From contig OY829662.1 of NCBI GenBank assembly GCA_963691815.1, forward strand, positions 9,118,748 through 9,182,747: a stretch of DNA of 64,000 bases. The letters are read 5' to 3'. The DNA is from Echiichthys vipera. Taxonomy: Eukaryota > Chordata > Actinopteri > Perciformes > Trachinidae. The first letter of the stretch is position 1; every line of letters begins with the position of its first letter. The notes below the pieces were generated by a model, which was not told the origin of the DNA, made no database searches, and saw only the letters and a program-made list of their open reading frames with translations. The position numbers and the translations under genes are program-made. Shown here one piece after another: positions 1-30,322 of the stretch.

Positions 1-278
1 TTTAGTTCTTTGTTACCCATTGCCCCTTTTAGAAGGTAGTTTTGCTACATGGCAAAAATAGCATACATTAAATGTGTCTTTCTATCATCATGGTGACCCA
101 CAAAGCAAAGCACCATGTGGCTGTTGTTCAAATCCAGTTCTCTTTCAACACAAGCCAGCTCTGTGCGGTCATCTTGGCACAGTGGCAGCTGCAGATCAGT
201 GGTAACTAGATTAAAATTGTGATGTAGAAACATTTTCACTCTTTTCACCGTTTTACCTTTTGCTTTAAAATTCTCCAG

Positions 279-481
279 CGGTCCGGCTACCTGCATCGAG
301 AGGTCCTGCAGATAGCCCAGAAGTACCCAAACATACGAGCCACACCCTGGCGGATGGTCACCATCTGGGGTGGCGCCAGCCTACTGAAGGCCTACCTACG
401 AAGCATGCAGGACCTGCTCTCCATGCTGGACTGGAAGTGGGATTTTTTCATCAATCTCAGCGCTACGGATTTCCCCACCAG
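279..481 (+). CDS. XYLT2: XYLT2 exon (first in window), GT14 catalytic domain
   Basis: The acceptor is ttctccag at 271-278 and the donor GT is at 482. The exon opens in phase 0 with RSGYLHREV and encodes WRMVTIWGGASLL and the catalytic-domain stretch WDFFINLSATDFPT. It ends two bases into the Arg codon. No coding exon is visible in 1-278. Confidence 0.93.
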
Positions 482-3400
482 GTCAGCGGAGTTATAGCAC
501 AGTAACATTATTGTCATGCAGCTTCCTTATGACAAGACATGCCGGAAGGATACCAACAACATTTCCATTTCTTTCCGCCATCAACCGTGGTCAAACATAA
601 ACACTGTTGCTGCTCTGTACCTGTTCTGGAAGTCCCGGATATGTCACAAAACCAAATGCCATTGTGTCTGGGTTCATAGCATAGTCTGAAGGTGCACATG
701 GCTCAATAAATTTCACTGCCTTCTCCAGAAACTGCGTTTGAATGGCTGCTGCTACTACGGCTTTATGAACCCAAGATAAACCGATTTTGTTGTCATTTAA
801 TAGTAATAAACGTTTTAAAAGTCTGTCGAAATAACTACGTCATGATGCCGATTTGTCAAAAAGTCTGAATTCATGCAGGACGACAAGCAAACAACTCATG
901 AAATGCTTCTCACTCCCACCGCCTGCAGTTGCCCCGGTCAAATTTGCGTCTTTGCATTGACTTTGTTGACTACTGGTAATCTGCGGCAGAATTCTCACAT
1001 GTCCCTGTGTAGCTTTATACTTGCTGCTTTTAACCTTTATTATTATCGGCTCCATTCGAGGGTTATATTGTATACACTGTGTCCAGTGCAAACACCGAGT
1101 GACGCGATTGCCTTTTCCATTGATGGCTCAATCTTTCAATACTGTATGGAGATTTGATTCCTTTGCTCACCAACAATGACTGCGAAATTAGTAACAGGCA
1201 TAGGCATTTTCCAGGTGAAAAGAGGAGTCTGGTCGTAGCATAATCATTCAGTGAATCATAGAGCGGATAGTAAATAGTCTTCTTTCTTGCTGATCAGCGT
1301 TTGCTGGATTTCTGGGGCTGCGTTGATTGGTCGGATGCACACTGGCAATCCTACGTCAGCCAAATCCAGTCCAAAGTAGCTAATTTCACGCATGGATATT
1401 TATCAGAGCCAGCATTTTATTTTCCAAAGAATCTCCCATAAATATGTTTTCTTTCTTTACTTAACCCCCCCCACCCCCATCCCCATCCTTTCAACTCTCC
1501 CCGTGACACCCTCCTGCAGGACTAATGATGAACTAGTGGCGTTCCTGTCGCAGCAAAGAGACAAAAACTTCCTCAAGTCCCACGGGAGAGAAAATGCCCG
1601 GTGAGTATGGCAGCTGTAAGGTACAGTCAATCTAAAACACACATTTGGTTGACGTTTGGCTTAATTTAATCTGACACCACACACCAATAAATGAAAGGGA
1701 TAGCCCAGATTTTTGACAGAATTTTTTGGGGTAAATTAGTGGAACGCAATGCCTGTAGAGCCTATAAGACAAATGGGACAAAATAACAGACTAGTGGGAC
1801 CAAATAACAAACCAATTTATACTCCATGCTGTTGATATCGCACGAGAGAGCACTATGATGAAGTGATTATTCTGCCATTATTTAATAGCATAGCATGGCA
1901 GCTCAGACAGAAATGGTTTGTTCGATCATTTACTTTGATGAATGCTTAAAATAGCACCACAGAGCCTCTCACACACATTAATCTAAACTACGCTCTGTGT
2001 CGAAGGTTTATTAAGAAGCAGGGCCTCGACCGGCTCTTCCACGAGTGTGACAACCACATGTGGCGTCTTGGCGAACGCAGCATCCCAGAAGGCCTGGAGG
2101 TCTCGGGTGGCTCCGATTGGTTCGCGCTCACCCACCGCTTCGTGGAATACGTCATCAACTCCCAGGACGACTTGGTGTCGGGGCTGAAGCAGTTCTATTC
2201 CTACGCTCTGCTCCCTGCTGAGGTAAGTCAGCCGTAGGTGGTCTGTTTATCTCCCATAGTTGAGAGAGTTTGATTTACAAATCTGTCTCAGGCTCGTCCT
2301 CCCCTGCCAAGTGAGAAGAGCCGAGCGGCAGAGATAATGTAATACTTTAAGCTTTCAGGCGCAGCCGAGGTGCCAGACAAGAGAAGGTTTACTTGAGTTT
2401 ATTTGACTGTGTGGTTTAATGACTGAGAGCAGCTGCAGTGGTTTGTTCCCTATTGTTCGGGGCTATAGGTGTGACCTTTTGCAATTTAGAGTCAGAGGAT
2501 ATAAACTGTTTACTATTGTCTTCGACAGTTTACAGCAACTCACACAACACAGCCTTTATTGTACTGCAAAGCACTCATTATGTATTCACTCCTCTCTTCT
2601 TCCTAGTCCTTCTTCCACACGGTGCTCGGGAACAGTCACATGTGCGACACCCTGGTGGACAACAACCTACGTGTCACCAACTGGAACCGTAAGCTGGGCT
2701 GTAAATGCCAGTACAAGCACATTGTCGACTGGTGCGGCTGCTCCCCCAATGATTTCAAGCCACAAGACCTAATTCGGATCCAGGTGGGTCAGCTCCACAA
2801 AAACTCATTCATTTTCTTTTCTTCATCTCGTTTCCCAGTTACTCATGTTTTATTAGCTTTCCAGTGTCTTAAAAGCTTATTTCTCTTATTCTTTGTTTTT
2901 TTTTCACAGCAATTGACCCGTCCAACATTCTTTGCCCGCAAGTTTGAGTCAACAGTGAACCAGGAAGCCATAGACATCCTGGACACTCACCTGTATGGCC
3001 AGTACGCTCCGGGCACCATTGCCCTCAAAGCGTACTGGGAGAGCCTGTTTGAGCAGTTGGATGGCGTAGGCTCACTTAATGACGCAGCTCTCACTGCTTA
3101 CACCGCTTTCTTCCGTATTGGCCTCAAGAACCTGGTGACTACTCAGAGCAACGAGGAGGAATGCAGGTCTGTAGACACTGTATACTTTTTTATTAATTGG
3201 GGATCTGTAAATGATATGACAGGTTTATATCTTTGCTGAATGCGATAATCTCTTATGCATGGATAGATCACTGAACGGGCCTACCAGGCACAGGCCCAGG
3301 GGCCCATGCAGTATAGAAGACTATAGGGATGCAAAAGTCCATGAATAGATGCCAAATGACTGAAAATAGACACACAATGGCTGCATAGAGAGAACCATGA

Positions 3401-5893
3401 TGACAAAGACATGCAAAATTATTAAAAAATAGTAGTAAAATGACCACAGAGAAACAAAACAACGACACAGAAGTAAAATGACCAAACATAGATTCGAAAA
3501 CAATCACAAAAACATACAAAACATATAAAAATAGCACAATGACCACAAAGAGACCCAAAATGACTACAGAACGAATAAAAGTTGGCTCTTTGAATGTCTG
3601 TGCACACAGGCCCATTGTCTCATAATCTGTCCATGCTCTTATGTGTGATTTCCCCCCTCCGACTCACTGCAGGTTCGAACCAGTAGGCTACCCCCTGTCA
3701 GTACATGTGTACTTTTATGATGACCGTTTCCAAGGATATTTAGTGCGTCAGGAAGTCCAGGCTGTGGGTTCAAAGGTCAGGGAGACACAGGAGATGTGGG
3801 CAGTTCCCCAAGCCACGCTTGTCCTCGCGACAAACCTAAAGGAGTTTGAAAGGCTCAAGAATCTGGAAGTAAGTGTACCTCCGGTCTAAAGAAGATGAGG
3901 ATGATGAGGATTCTCCATTATCATTGAAGATTCTGTCCTGTGCATGCTTTTAATATCAAGATACCTTTGGAAAACTGCTTCACAGGAAGATTTTCTTCCT
4001 GATATGAAAAAAATGAGTAGTTTTATCAGGACTTGATCCGACCAAAACTAAACTTTGAAGTTTAATTAGTTTTAAAAAATATCTTAATATTGGGAGGAAG
4101 GCTAGAGCAGAAAGTGCTAACATATCCTCTCCCCCTTGTCCTCAAGTAAAATCTGAAAGTCACAGACGTAGGAGTTTGTTTTGCTGTGTCCTGTAACCTA
4201 TTGTTATTTCAGGCGTGTGCATTCTGTGATTGCTTTTGTTTTTCTCCCCTGCAGATCGGCACAGAGTGGGATCCCAAAGAAAGAATCTTTCGTAACTTCG
4301 GTGGCGTGATCGGCCCTCTGAATGAACCACTGGCAGTCCAGAAGTGGGCGCGTGGTCCCAACCTCACAGCCACTATTGTATGGATTGACCCAGCTCTGGT
4401 GGTGGCAGCATCTTATGACATTACAGTGGACGTGGATGCAGAGTACACCCAGTACAAACCCCCACTGCAGCGCCCCCTACGGCCCGGTACCTGGACGGTA
4501 CGGGTGTTAAAACAGTGGGAGCAGGTGGCGGAAGTACGCTTCCTCGTCATGCCCCTAACCTTCAAAGATAAGGAGCCGCTGCGCAAAGGTGAGCCGTGGA
4601 TTCAGAGCATTTAAATGTCATTATGTCAGTTTATTGAATAAAGCTGCAGATATTCCATATTTTTCTTATTGTCAACAATTCCCATGAAATATACTACTAT
4701 ACTACTTGCCTACTAAGGTTGTAACTCACAAAACATTATTATGTTGATTCTTTACAATATTTGCTAATATCCCAATGTCTGCCACAATCTCGATACAGTT
4801 GTGGCGCTAAAAGACGATATTTTTAAGCCCATTTAACACAATTATTGACATTTATATCAATTCACAAAAAAGCAACTGAACTAAAAATCTGATTTTAGTT
4901 GATTACCGAGCACTTCCAGGGGAAATTGGATGACCTGCAGGCAGAGAAATCTGGCTGTAGGTGTTTGGCCTGAGGCTTTTATTATTGTAGCTGGCCTTGG
5001 AATGTTTGCTGTTTTGGATGCTAAGTATTTTTAATATTCGTGTCCACCTTGTGTTTGTGTGTATGTATGACTATGCTGCTGCCTGGCTCGGCCAGGACAC
5101 TCTTTCAAAGAGATTTTTAATCTCAATGAGTCTTTTCTTTTTCCTGGTTAAATTCATTCATTCGTTAAAAAAATGGCTAAAAACTATTCTTATAAAGGCG
5201 CATCTTAAAATGTTTCAATATTTTCACCTTGCTTTGATGATCATTGAATCGATATATTGATTATTACACACCTGATTCCTACTATGTCCGTGGCACTCAG
5301 CCCCCATGCCCATTTGTTCTAACTGAAGGCATAGATTCTGAAAAGTGGGTCACAAATAAAACAGCTTGACACTATAGTTTTTAGACACAGACAATAGCTT
5401 GGTCTTTTCATGGGATTTTCATGATAATAAAAAATGTAGAATATTACCATACTTTACCCTGATCAAGTTTAATATGTGATAACTCATCTGGAAAGTTTTA
5501 TTTAACCGTTTAAAACTAATTTTACCTTTCAATATTTCTTTTGTTTTGCAAATATGAATGTCCACTCCAGAAGAGGACAGCTGGCTCCATTCAGGTCCTC
5601 CAGGTAACTTGTACCTGGAGCAGAGCTTTCAGCAGCTGAGCTCCGTGCTGAAGCTGCGTCCCCAGGAGCCGGCAATGCAGGAGGCCCAACGTAAAGCTCA
5701 TTTTGTGGGTCAGCCCCTTGAAGCGTGGGTGGACAGCAGCATAGGGTCCTTCTGGGTTACAGGCGGCCTGTGCGCCACGCAGACTTCCTCTTGCCCAGCC
5801 GTGAGACCTTGCTCCAAGACCTCCTGGAGCTCTCTGTCCCCGGACCCCAAGTCTGAACTGGGCCCAGTCAAAAGTGACGGGCGGATCAGGTAG
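279..5893 (+). CDS. XYLT2: Xylosyltransferase 2, C-terminal part (8 exons; 5' end outside window)
   Basis: Exons 279-481, 1520-1600, 2006-2222, 2607-2783, 2910-3166, 3673-3868, 4255-4588 and 5571-5893 join in frame to 595 residues plus a TAG stop. The product transfers xylose from UDP-xylose to serine of proteoglycan core proteins, the first step of heparan and chondroitin sulfate synthesis, in the Golgi. Seen: WRMVTIWGGASLL and WDFFINLSATDFPTR of the GT14 (Branch) catalytic domain, the cysteine-rich KLGCKCQYKHIVDWCGCSP block, then the xylosyltransferase C-terminal domain with WDPKERIFRNFGG and a final SLSPDPKSELGPVKSDGRIR. Choices such as ARGPNLTATIVWIDP and YFYDDRFQGYL match XYLT2 better than XYLT1, by recall of the human proteins. 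Human XYLT2 is about 865 residues, so roughly the first 270 lie upstream of the window. All junctions are GT-AG and phases agree. One oddity: the conserved DWD motif reads EWD. Confidence 0.95.
482..1519 (+). other. XYLT2 intron, no other content seen
   Basis: AT-rich DNA between the first two exons in the window. Open frames here on both strands are short and unrecognised. Confidence 0.6.
1520..1600 (+). CDS. XYLT2: XYLT2 exon, TNDELVAFLS segment
   Basis: It follows a pyrimidine-rich acceptor ending ctcctgcag and stops at CG|gtgagt. It encodes TNDELVAFLSQQRDKNFLKS followed by HGRENA, nearly the same as human XYLT2 by recall. Split Arg codons at both ends restore the frame. Confidence 0.93.
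2006..2222 (+). CDS. XYLT2: XYLT2 exon, FIKKQGLDRLFHECD segment
   Basis: The acceptor is cgaag and the donor is gag|gtaagt. It encodes FIKKQGLDRLFHECDNHMWR, a GSDWFALTHRFVEYV block and QFYSYALLPAE, all catalytic-domain signatures of the family. It ends in phase 0. Confidence 0.93.
2607..2783 (+). CDS. XYLT2: XYLT2 exon, cysteine-rich KLGCKCQYKHIVDWCGC block
   Basis: The acceptor is cttcttcctag and the donor is cag|gtgggt. It encodes SFFHTVLGNSHMCDTLVDNN, then NWNRKLGCKCQYKHIVDWCG and CSPNDFKPQD. The cysteines of this block are invariant in the XYLT1 and XYLT2 proteins I recall. It is in phase 0 at both ends. Confidence 0.95.
2910..3166 (+). CDS. XYLT2: XYLT2 exon, end of GT14 domain
   Basis: A T-rich tract ending tttttcacag precedes it, and the donor GT is at 3167. 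It encodes QLTRPTFFARKFESTVNQEA, then LYGQYAPGTIALKAYWESLF and a more variable AAL.AYTAFFRIGLKNLVTT part ending NEEEC plus a split Arg codon. Confidence 0.94.
3355..3575. repeat. Degenerate tandem repeat in XYLT2 intron
   Basis: Repeated words of the type aaaatgaccacaaagaga / acaaaatgactacag over about 220 bases, a loose ~20-bp periodicity. It explains the Phe/Val-rich minus-strand open frames there. Confidence 0.55.
3673..3868 (+). CDS. XYLT2: XYLT2 exon, start of C-terminal xylosyltransferase domain
   Basis: The acceptor is actgcag and the donor is gaa|gtaagt. It encodes FEPVGYPLSVHVYFYDDRFQ, GYLVRQEVQAV, the ETQEMWAVPQ stretch and FERLKNLE. The middle is the least conserved part of the protein here. 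Confidence 0.93.
4255..4588 (+). CDS. XYLT2: XYLT2 exon carrying the E-W-D variant of the DWD motif
   Basis: The acceptor is cccctgcag and the donor is AAG|gtgagc. It encodes IGTEWDPKERIFRNFGGVIG, then PNLTATIVWIDPALVVAASY and YKPPLQRPLRPGTWTVRVL. The DWD motif of human XYLT1 and XYLT2 reads E-W-D (gag tgg gat, residues 381-383 counted from the first residue in the window). Confidence 0.94.
4589..5570 (+). other. XYLT2 last intron
   Basis: Nothing recognised. AT-rich, with no simple repeats of note. Confidence 0.6.
5571..5893 (+). CDS. XYLT2: XYLT2 last coding exon
   Basis: The acceptor is tccactccag at 5561-5570. It encodes EEDSWLHSGPPGNLYLEQSF, QQLSSVLKL and a C-terminus SLSPDPKSELGPVKSDGRIR followed by TAG. 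The end matches the human XYLT2 C-terminus almost residue for residue, which fixes the stop and rules out further coding exons. Confidence 0.96.
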
Positions 5894-7599
5894 CCCCGAG
5901 AGAGGAGAGACTGTGGACTTCAACATATACGCAGGAAGACCGGGGGAGAGCTGGACCTGCACTGGAGAGCTCCAAGAGCACATGTGTGAACCGGATGTTG
6001 TCTCAGAGCTCAAGGGCACATAAACAACAAGACATCTTCCTGCACTGAAGAGTTGAGACATTCTCAATGAAGGGGTAATACAGACTTCAAAGAGGAGGAT
6101 GTGAATGCTGGAAATTTGCACATAGAAGTTTGTAAGCACGAAGACTTGTGTCATTGTTTGCTGAATGGTCACACGGATGCCAGACGCATTGTGTTGTTTG
6201 GCTGCCGCACAGGTTGTCAGTCGGGGTTGGACATTTTAAAAACAAAGGAAACCTCCGTGCATGTTTGAACTCTTGTTTGGGCACACACCGTTTTCAGTCT
6301 TTCAACAGGCTCCTCTTCATTTCCAGGGAAGTCGGAACCTCGAAATCATATTATTATGCTTATTTTGAAGCATTGTTATGTAATCATAAGGAGCAGACAG
6401 ATGAAGTGCACTTTACTGTAATGTTACACAGAGGTCACTTGGGTACAGTGTCAGAAGCAGGAGCTAATAGAGTCGCGGATAAGGTCACGTCACTTTAATT
6501 TTACAGTAGACTCTAAAGCAAACACCTGCACAGACACATCACTAAAGACTTGGACTTGTAACCTGTATTAGGAAAAGATAAGGAAAGAGAGTATTTCATA
6601 TTTAGTTTACTGTGACATGTCATTCGAATATCTTCATATTTTTAAAACGTATTTGTTTTGTTTGACAGTTCCCTGTGCTCGCTGTAAAGTGTTAGCTTGT
6701 CTCTGAAGTTCATTGTTGCAAAGAACAGCTTTTTTTTTTTTTGTCAAAGGAAGCGCCGGCACAGCTGCAGCATCGAGGCTGCAGATTGTCAGGTTACATT
6801 AAAAAAAATCCCCTTGAAATACATGACAAAACAATCTCCACTCAAAAATATCCAGCTCCAATTCTGTGACGACAAACTCCAAGACCATAATAGTCAAAAC
6901 CTTCAGAAAAAGTGACTCACTAGCACTTAAGTTGAGATTGTTTTGTCAGCTGTTGTTTTCAAGGTCTAGGACGAACTCTCAATCCTCTTGAAAAATGTAA
7001 TGTACTTTTTCCCTCCTGAATTAATCTGAACTAGAGTCAACAAAACTTTAAAGGAACGGTTTTGTTTGCTTCAAAGACTGAAAACCGATGAATACGGCTA
7101 GCCTGCATTCCAAAGGTAACTAAATCAGACCACCAGCGCCTCTAAAGCTCAGTTGTTTGTTTAACTTGTAAAAATTGAAATGTAAAAGATGACAAATCGC
7201 AGTTTTACAGGTGGTGATGTGGACCATTTCTTGGTCGGGACAAGCTAGGAACCACAAAGAAATAATGCTAGACCCCCATAAATGTTGAATTAGTTATTTA
7301 CACTTAGGTTTTGATATGGATTAAACAAGCGACCTAAACCTTTTTAATGTACAGGAGCTTTAGAGGTGCTGGCAGGTGGATGTTGTTACTTCAGGACAGA
7401 GCCAGGCTAGCTGCTGCCAGTCTTTATGTCAACTGGCTTCATAATTACCACACAAATACCAAAGTGGTATCAGTCTTCTAAGCAACACAACAAGTGTATT
7501 TCTTTAAATACAAACATGTCAAACATGTCTTTTAAATTCAAGACTTTTAAGTTGAAAACATTTTCAGACACAATCTGTTATACCTCCTGTGTATCAGTT

Positions 7600-7601
<2 letters not shown>

Positions 7602-7636
<35 letters not shown>
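7602..7636. repeat. GT microsatellite
   Basis: About 17 GT units in the XYLT2 3' flank. Confidence 0.95.
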
Positions 7637-7637
<1 letters not shown>

Positions 7638-7684
7638 GGTTATTGTTCTCATTTAATTTCCTACGGTGCATTTTAGTTCAACTC

Positions 7685-8544
7685 TTAAAGATGTACTCCG
7701 TAAGACTTTCATCTAGCTAATTGTCTTTTTAAGTTACTATTTATCAATGGGTGAGTTGATACAACGGTGATTGATCATATGACCCACTATTGAAAGCACT
7801 TCTACCTGCCCTTTTACCCAGCATAACAATCTGTGGCGACATTCCCTCCCTATACTAAAACAAAGCGCCATGTTGGTGACGCTGCTGACAGCGATTGGTC
7901 TTCCAGCCCAGATCGTCACTGACAGTTATGCTGCGTTCATTTGTAATCGGGAACTTCCGATGAGGGCAGACATATGCTGTGTCCCAAATCAAGCACTGCA
8001 GTGAGTGTACTGACATGTGTGCGCTGTGTGCCCTATGTACTGACACGATCAGTTCACTTAATTCCCCCAGTAAGTGCTATCTCAAATCACACACTGCCAC
8101 CGAGCACTACGATCGTATTTCTTCTTTCTCTCCAAAAGCTTTTCCAACAACTCTTCTGACTCAGCACAGCCAAAAATCCTTGTGATCCTCTTTTTTTAAT
8201 TTTTACAAAGCAATTCTTGTTGTTGCCGCTCTGTTGCGCTGTTATTCCGCTATTTTCCAGCTTGAATTAAGTCCCGCCTCTTCCACTACGTAGACAATAT
8301 GGCGGCGATTTAGGGTTTGGCCGTTTTTGAGTGCACGACTACATAATTGCAGTACACTGACGTCCAGCGTGAACGCACTTCCACCCTCAAAAAAAGCCAG
8401 TTTGAGGTTGGAAGTGAGCGATTTGGGACACAGCCATAGTGACCGTGAACGTGGCAAGATGGAGGGCTCGCCTGCAATTACATCTCACCACCAAAGAGGC
8501 CGCTAGAAACAAGCTATCTACATTTTTATGGAGTACATCTTTAA
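7685..8544 (+). mobile_element. TTAA-flanked inverted-repeat element with a nested insertion
   Basis: TTAA (7685) then AGATGTACTCC at the left; GGAGTACATCT then TTAA (8541-8544) at the right: perfect 11-base inverted ends and identical TTAA flanks, as for piggyBac-type insertion. A related inverted copy lies at 58338-58818. Inside, a second inverted-repeat unit (7977-8433) bounded by CTGTGTCCCAAATC and GATTTGGGACACAG is absent from the other copy. No transposase frame. Confidence 0.75.
7977..8433 (+). mobile_element. Nested element with CTGTGTCCCAAATC inverted ends
   Basis: Perfect 14-base inverted termini. No clear target duplication was seen. The 58.3-kb copy of the host element carries different sequence at this position, consistent with a later insertion here. 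Confidence 0.65.
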
Positions 8545-9126
8545 GTCCACCAACCAATATTGTTAAACAGCACATTGTATGCCTATGTTTTTATTTCAGC
8601 GAAATCAAGAGAATCTTAAGCTGCCTTTACTTAGTGAAAAATGAAATGTTTACTGCGGGATGTTAGCTTCCAGAGATGTGCAATGAATGCCTTTTCAGAG
8701 GATAGTGAGACCCCAACCCCCCGGTCTGTGTTTTAGTTAGCATTTTACCTGGTTTTAAATGTTCTTAAATAATAGTTGGCCACCATATGAGTTTTCAAGT
8801 GACCTTGTTTACCTTGCACAGTACAGTCGCTTCAGTGAAGCCCCAGTTTTATTGATATAAGAGCGAGATTGATCGGCTGAACAGATGTTATTTTTCTATA
8901 CTGTTTGAGAGGAAGTGTGTATGTTGTCCGTTTATCTCCAGTACTCTGTTAAACTATTCAAAACTGCTGTCTAGTGATGTTGTATATGACAGTCCCACCT
9001 GTTCAGTGTCGTCCGTGCTGCTGTGATAACCAGCAGCAGTCCGGTTGGTGAGTCATCCTGAGCTCTGTGGCTCCACTTGTTTGCCTCTAGGAAAGTTCAT
9101 AGGATAGGCATCCTGACTGATGACTC

Positions 9127-9132
9127 AATAAA
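9127..9132 (+). terminator. Candidate poly(A) signal AATAAA for XYLT2
   Basis: A canonical hexamer followed within about 20-50 bases by T/GT-rich sequence. It lies about 480 bases before the first RAB37 start codon. Confidence 0.4.
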
Positions 9133-9614
9133 AAACACTTTGATTAAGGTTTTTGTGATGCTTTTTTGTGGTTTTTTACTCTCTCTAAATCAAGTATCCC
9201 AGCTTTAACTGAATGTATTGGCATTAGGATGGTTGTTTGTTGTGTTTCTTATATTCCAGGTGGACGTTATCTTTCTTTTTAAGTAGATGAAGGAGGTCGG
9301 ACATGTTTATGAGAAGGAGAGGTGCTCTCCAGGGGGCTGAACACTTCCCTTGTAGAAATACCCAACATGGTTTTTACTTCATAAATACTGTAAAGCACAC
9401 CTCCGTGTTTCTGACCGAGATGCTTTCATATAAATATTTAGTCAGGTTTGTGTCTTTGTTCAGGATTAAAAAACCCAGGCATGCAGAGAAAGAGGGGCGG
9501 AGGTGATGACCGTCGGACAAAGCTTAAGACAGGAAGTTCAAAACGATTTGTTTATTTGCAGAAGCTCCTCTGCTTTTGACCAGAAAACGTGTGTAGACTG
9601 TAGAAGAAAGCGGG

Positions 9615-28070
<18,456 letters not shown>

Positions 28071-28254
28071 CACTGTGTGTCTGTCTGTACGTTCAATCGA
28101 GGGCCAGTGAAACTTGATTCAAAGTACTGTAAGTACTGTAAATGTGCTGGAGGGTCATCCCGCTGTCGCATCGGGCTTCTAACGAAGAGATTAAAATCAT
28201 TATTTTCATCATCTTTGGTTAGAGATTCCTCAGCATGCTTTGGCCTTTTACCAT

Positions 28255-28434
<180 letters not shown>

Positions 28435-29617
28435 AGCACTCCCAAACATTCTTGTGTCTCCTGTAACGATGGATGTTGTTGTGTAGACCGTGCAGAAGCT
28501 GTATTTGTTCACACATCGTGTAACTCGTTTCTTTGTACACTGTTCATTATGAATGTTTGCTCGTTGAACTGCTCTATGTCACATTTGTCCCTCTTCTGAG
28601 GCGTCACGGTGATCACAAAGTGCCATGAAAAAGTGCTTTGTTATCGTATTATATATATATAAAAAAGTATATTTTGTAATGTATGTGGTGTTGTTTTATT
28701 GAAGTCAGTCTTGTCTGTGTCTTGTGTGGGTATGTGTGTGTGTGTGTGTGTGTGTGTTGCGCTTCAGGAGAGAAGGGGTGGGAGTCACAGGATGTACTGA
28801 GGTTAATGAGCCACTGTGTGGCAGCAGCTACCATATTTATTCTATCTATTATATAGCCTATTTTGCACACAAAAAATGTGTTTTATGAATTACACAGGCT
28901 TAGCACTCTGTTGATTCTGTTTCTTAGAGTCTGTTTTATTTATTTATAGAATAAAATGTGTCTTTATTGTCTACCTTAGGAGAAATTTGTTGAGTTTTGT
29001 ATGAATTAATTTTAATTAATTAATTTTATAGAGACGGGCTACACCGTTTGAAAGAGTGCTGAACAGCTGGATGATGATGTTGTTGTTGATGTGTTGGGTA
29101 AAGTTATTGCACTGGGCTGTACACCTGCTCAACTCCTCTCCCACTCACATCCATGAGTCACAACGCAGACATGTTAGGGAGCCTTTCTACTGCATCCTCT
29201 ACTGTGGAAGAACATTATTTGGATGACTTCCCATTGACTAAACTAACAGCTGAATTACCTTAAACGTGCTGCAGTTATCAGCGCTGATGCTGCAGCAGGT
29301 TTAAATTGCCCTCACATCGGGTCTGGAAGCTTTCTCATCTGTAAAAGTCAAATCCTCCCCGAGGTTGGAGTTGTTCCCCTGCTTCCTGCCGAGCTCTATT
29401 TTCACAAGTCTGTCTGTCATATCTCTGAACGTGCGGAGGGTCGACTGGCTTCAAAACACCGGTGTTTAAAGATGACGCTTATCATTATTGTTAAATGAAT
29501 CTCTTGTTAGCGTTCTAATTTGTGTTTATTGATCATTATCATTTAATTCAAGATAAAGACCATAACTAAATCGGTGCAGCTGAATATTATTTCTGGAAGC
29601 TGCAGCCACTTTTAATT

Positions 29618-29665
29618 CAAGATTCAAGATTCAAGAAGCTTTATTTATCCCGAGGGAAATTATTG
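29618..29665 (+). repeat. Retroposon-tail-like fragment
   Basis: Three copies of attcaag/attcaaga lead into gaagctttatttatcccgag, a 3' tail motif seen in fish non-LTR elements (assignment from memory). Confidence 0.4.
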
Positions 29666-30322
29666 TACCAGTTGTACTCGGCTTACTCAAAACAAAATCA
29701 CTGTGATGAATTCTGTTTTATGGCAGACTTTATGCCGCAGGGGGAAATTATACAAATAAAGTGTTTTGAAGTGTGATAAGGTCATAACAGAATCACTGTG
29801 ACATGTCAGACACAGACACTTCAATTCCTCTCCCTCCGACCAAATTATAGAGCTAAACAGACATTAATGGATGGATGGACAGATTGTTATTCCTAGGGAT
29901 AAAAACTTCTACATCATTTCTGCTATTCTGTGCTTTTAAAAGCAGGAATGATAGAGAATAAACACATTATATATTAGATAATCGACTGTGCTGAATAAAA
30001 ACACTACTTCCCTACAAAGCTAAAGTGTAAAAATCATCATTCAATCAATCATTTATCATTTAAATAGAAAAAGACTTTAAAGTTTGTTCAGTGTCCCAAC
30101 AAAAAATAGTTGGCACCTCTATGATAGATTATGGTTTACTGGTTTGCTATGGTATAATTTTTGTCCAAATATTCCTATAATCCATACTTTCAAGCACAAA
30201 ACAGTGCAGAATTCATGATTTCTTAGTGCCTGCACTTAGGCTTGGTAGGGCATTATAGGTGATACACAGTGAGTGAGGGGCAAAGGTTCAGAAATGAAAA
30301 GATGCTAAAAAATGAGGCTGTA

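Larger units (their letters stand above)
5894..9132 (+). other. XYLT2: Probable XYLT2 3' untranslated region with interspersed repeats
   Basis: No coding exon is seen here. The stretch is AT-rich and holds a GT microsatellite (7602-7636) and a TTAA-flanked element (7685-8544). The best poly(A) signal is AATAAA at 9127, followed by a GT-rich tail (gtttttgtgatgc). An earlier site cannot be excluded; a 3.2-kb UTR is inferred, not shown. Confidence 0.45.

Noticed and set aside
279..5893. XYLT1 as the identity of the xylosyltransferase
   Set aside because: Residue choices across the catalytic and C-terminal domains (for example CRFEPVGYPLSVHVYFYDD and ARGPNLTATIVWIDP) follow XYLT2.
5591..6172. 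193-codon open frame on the minus strand
   Set aside because: It is the shadow of the last XYLT2 exon and its UTR; no domain is visible.
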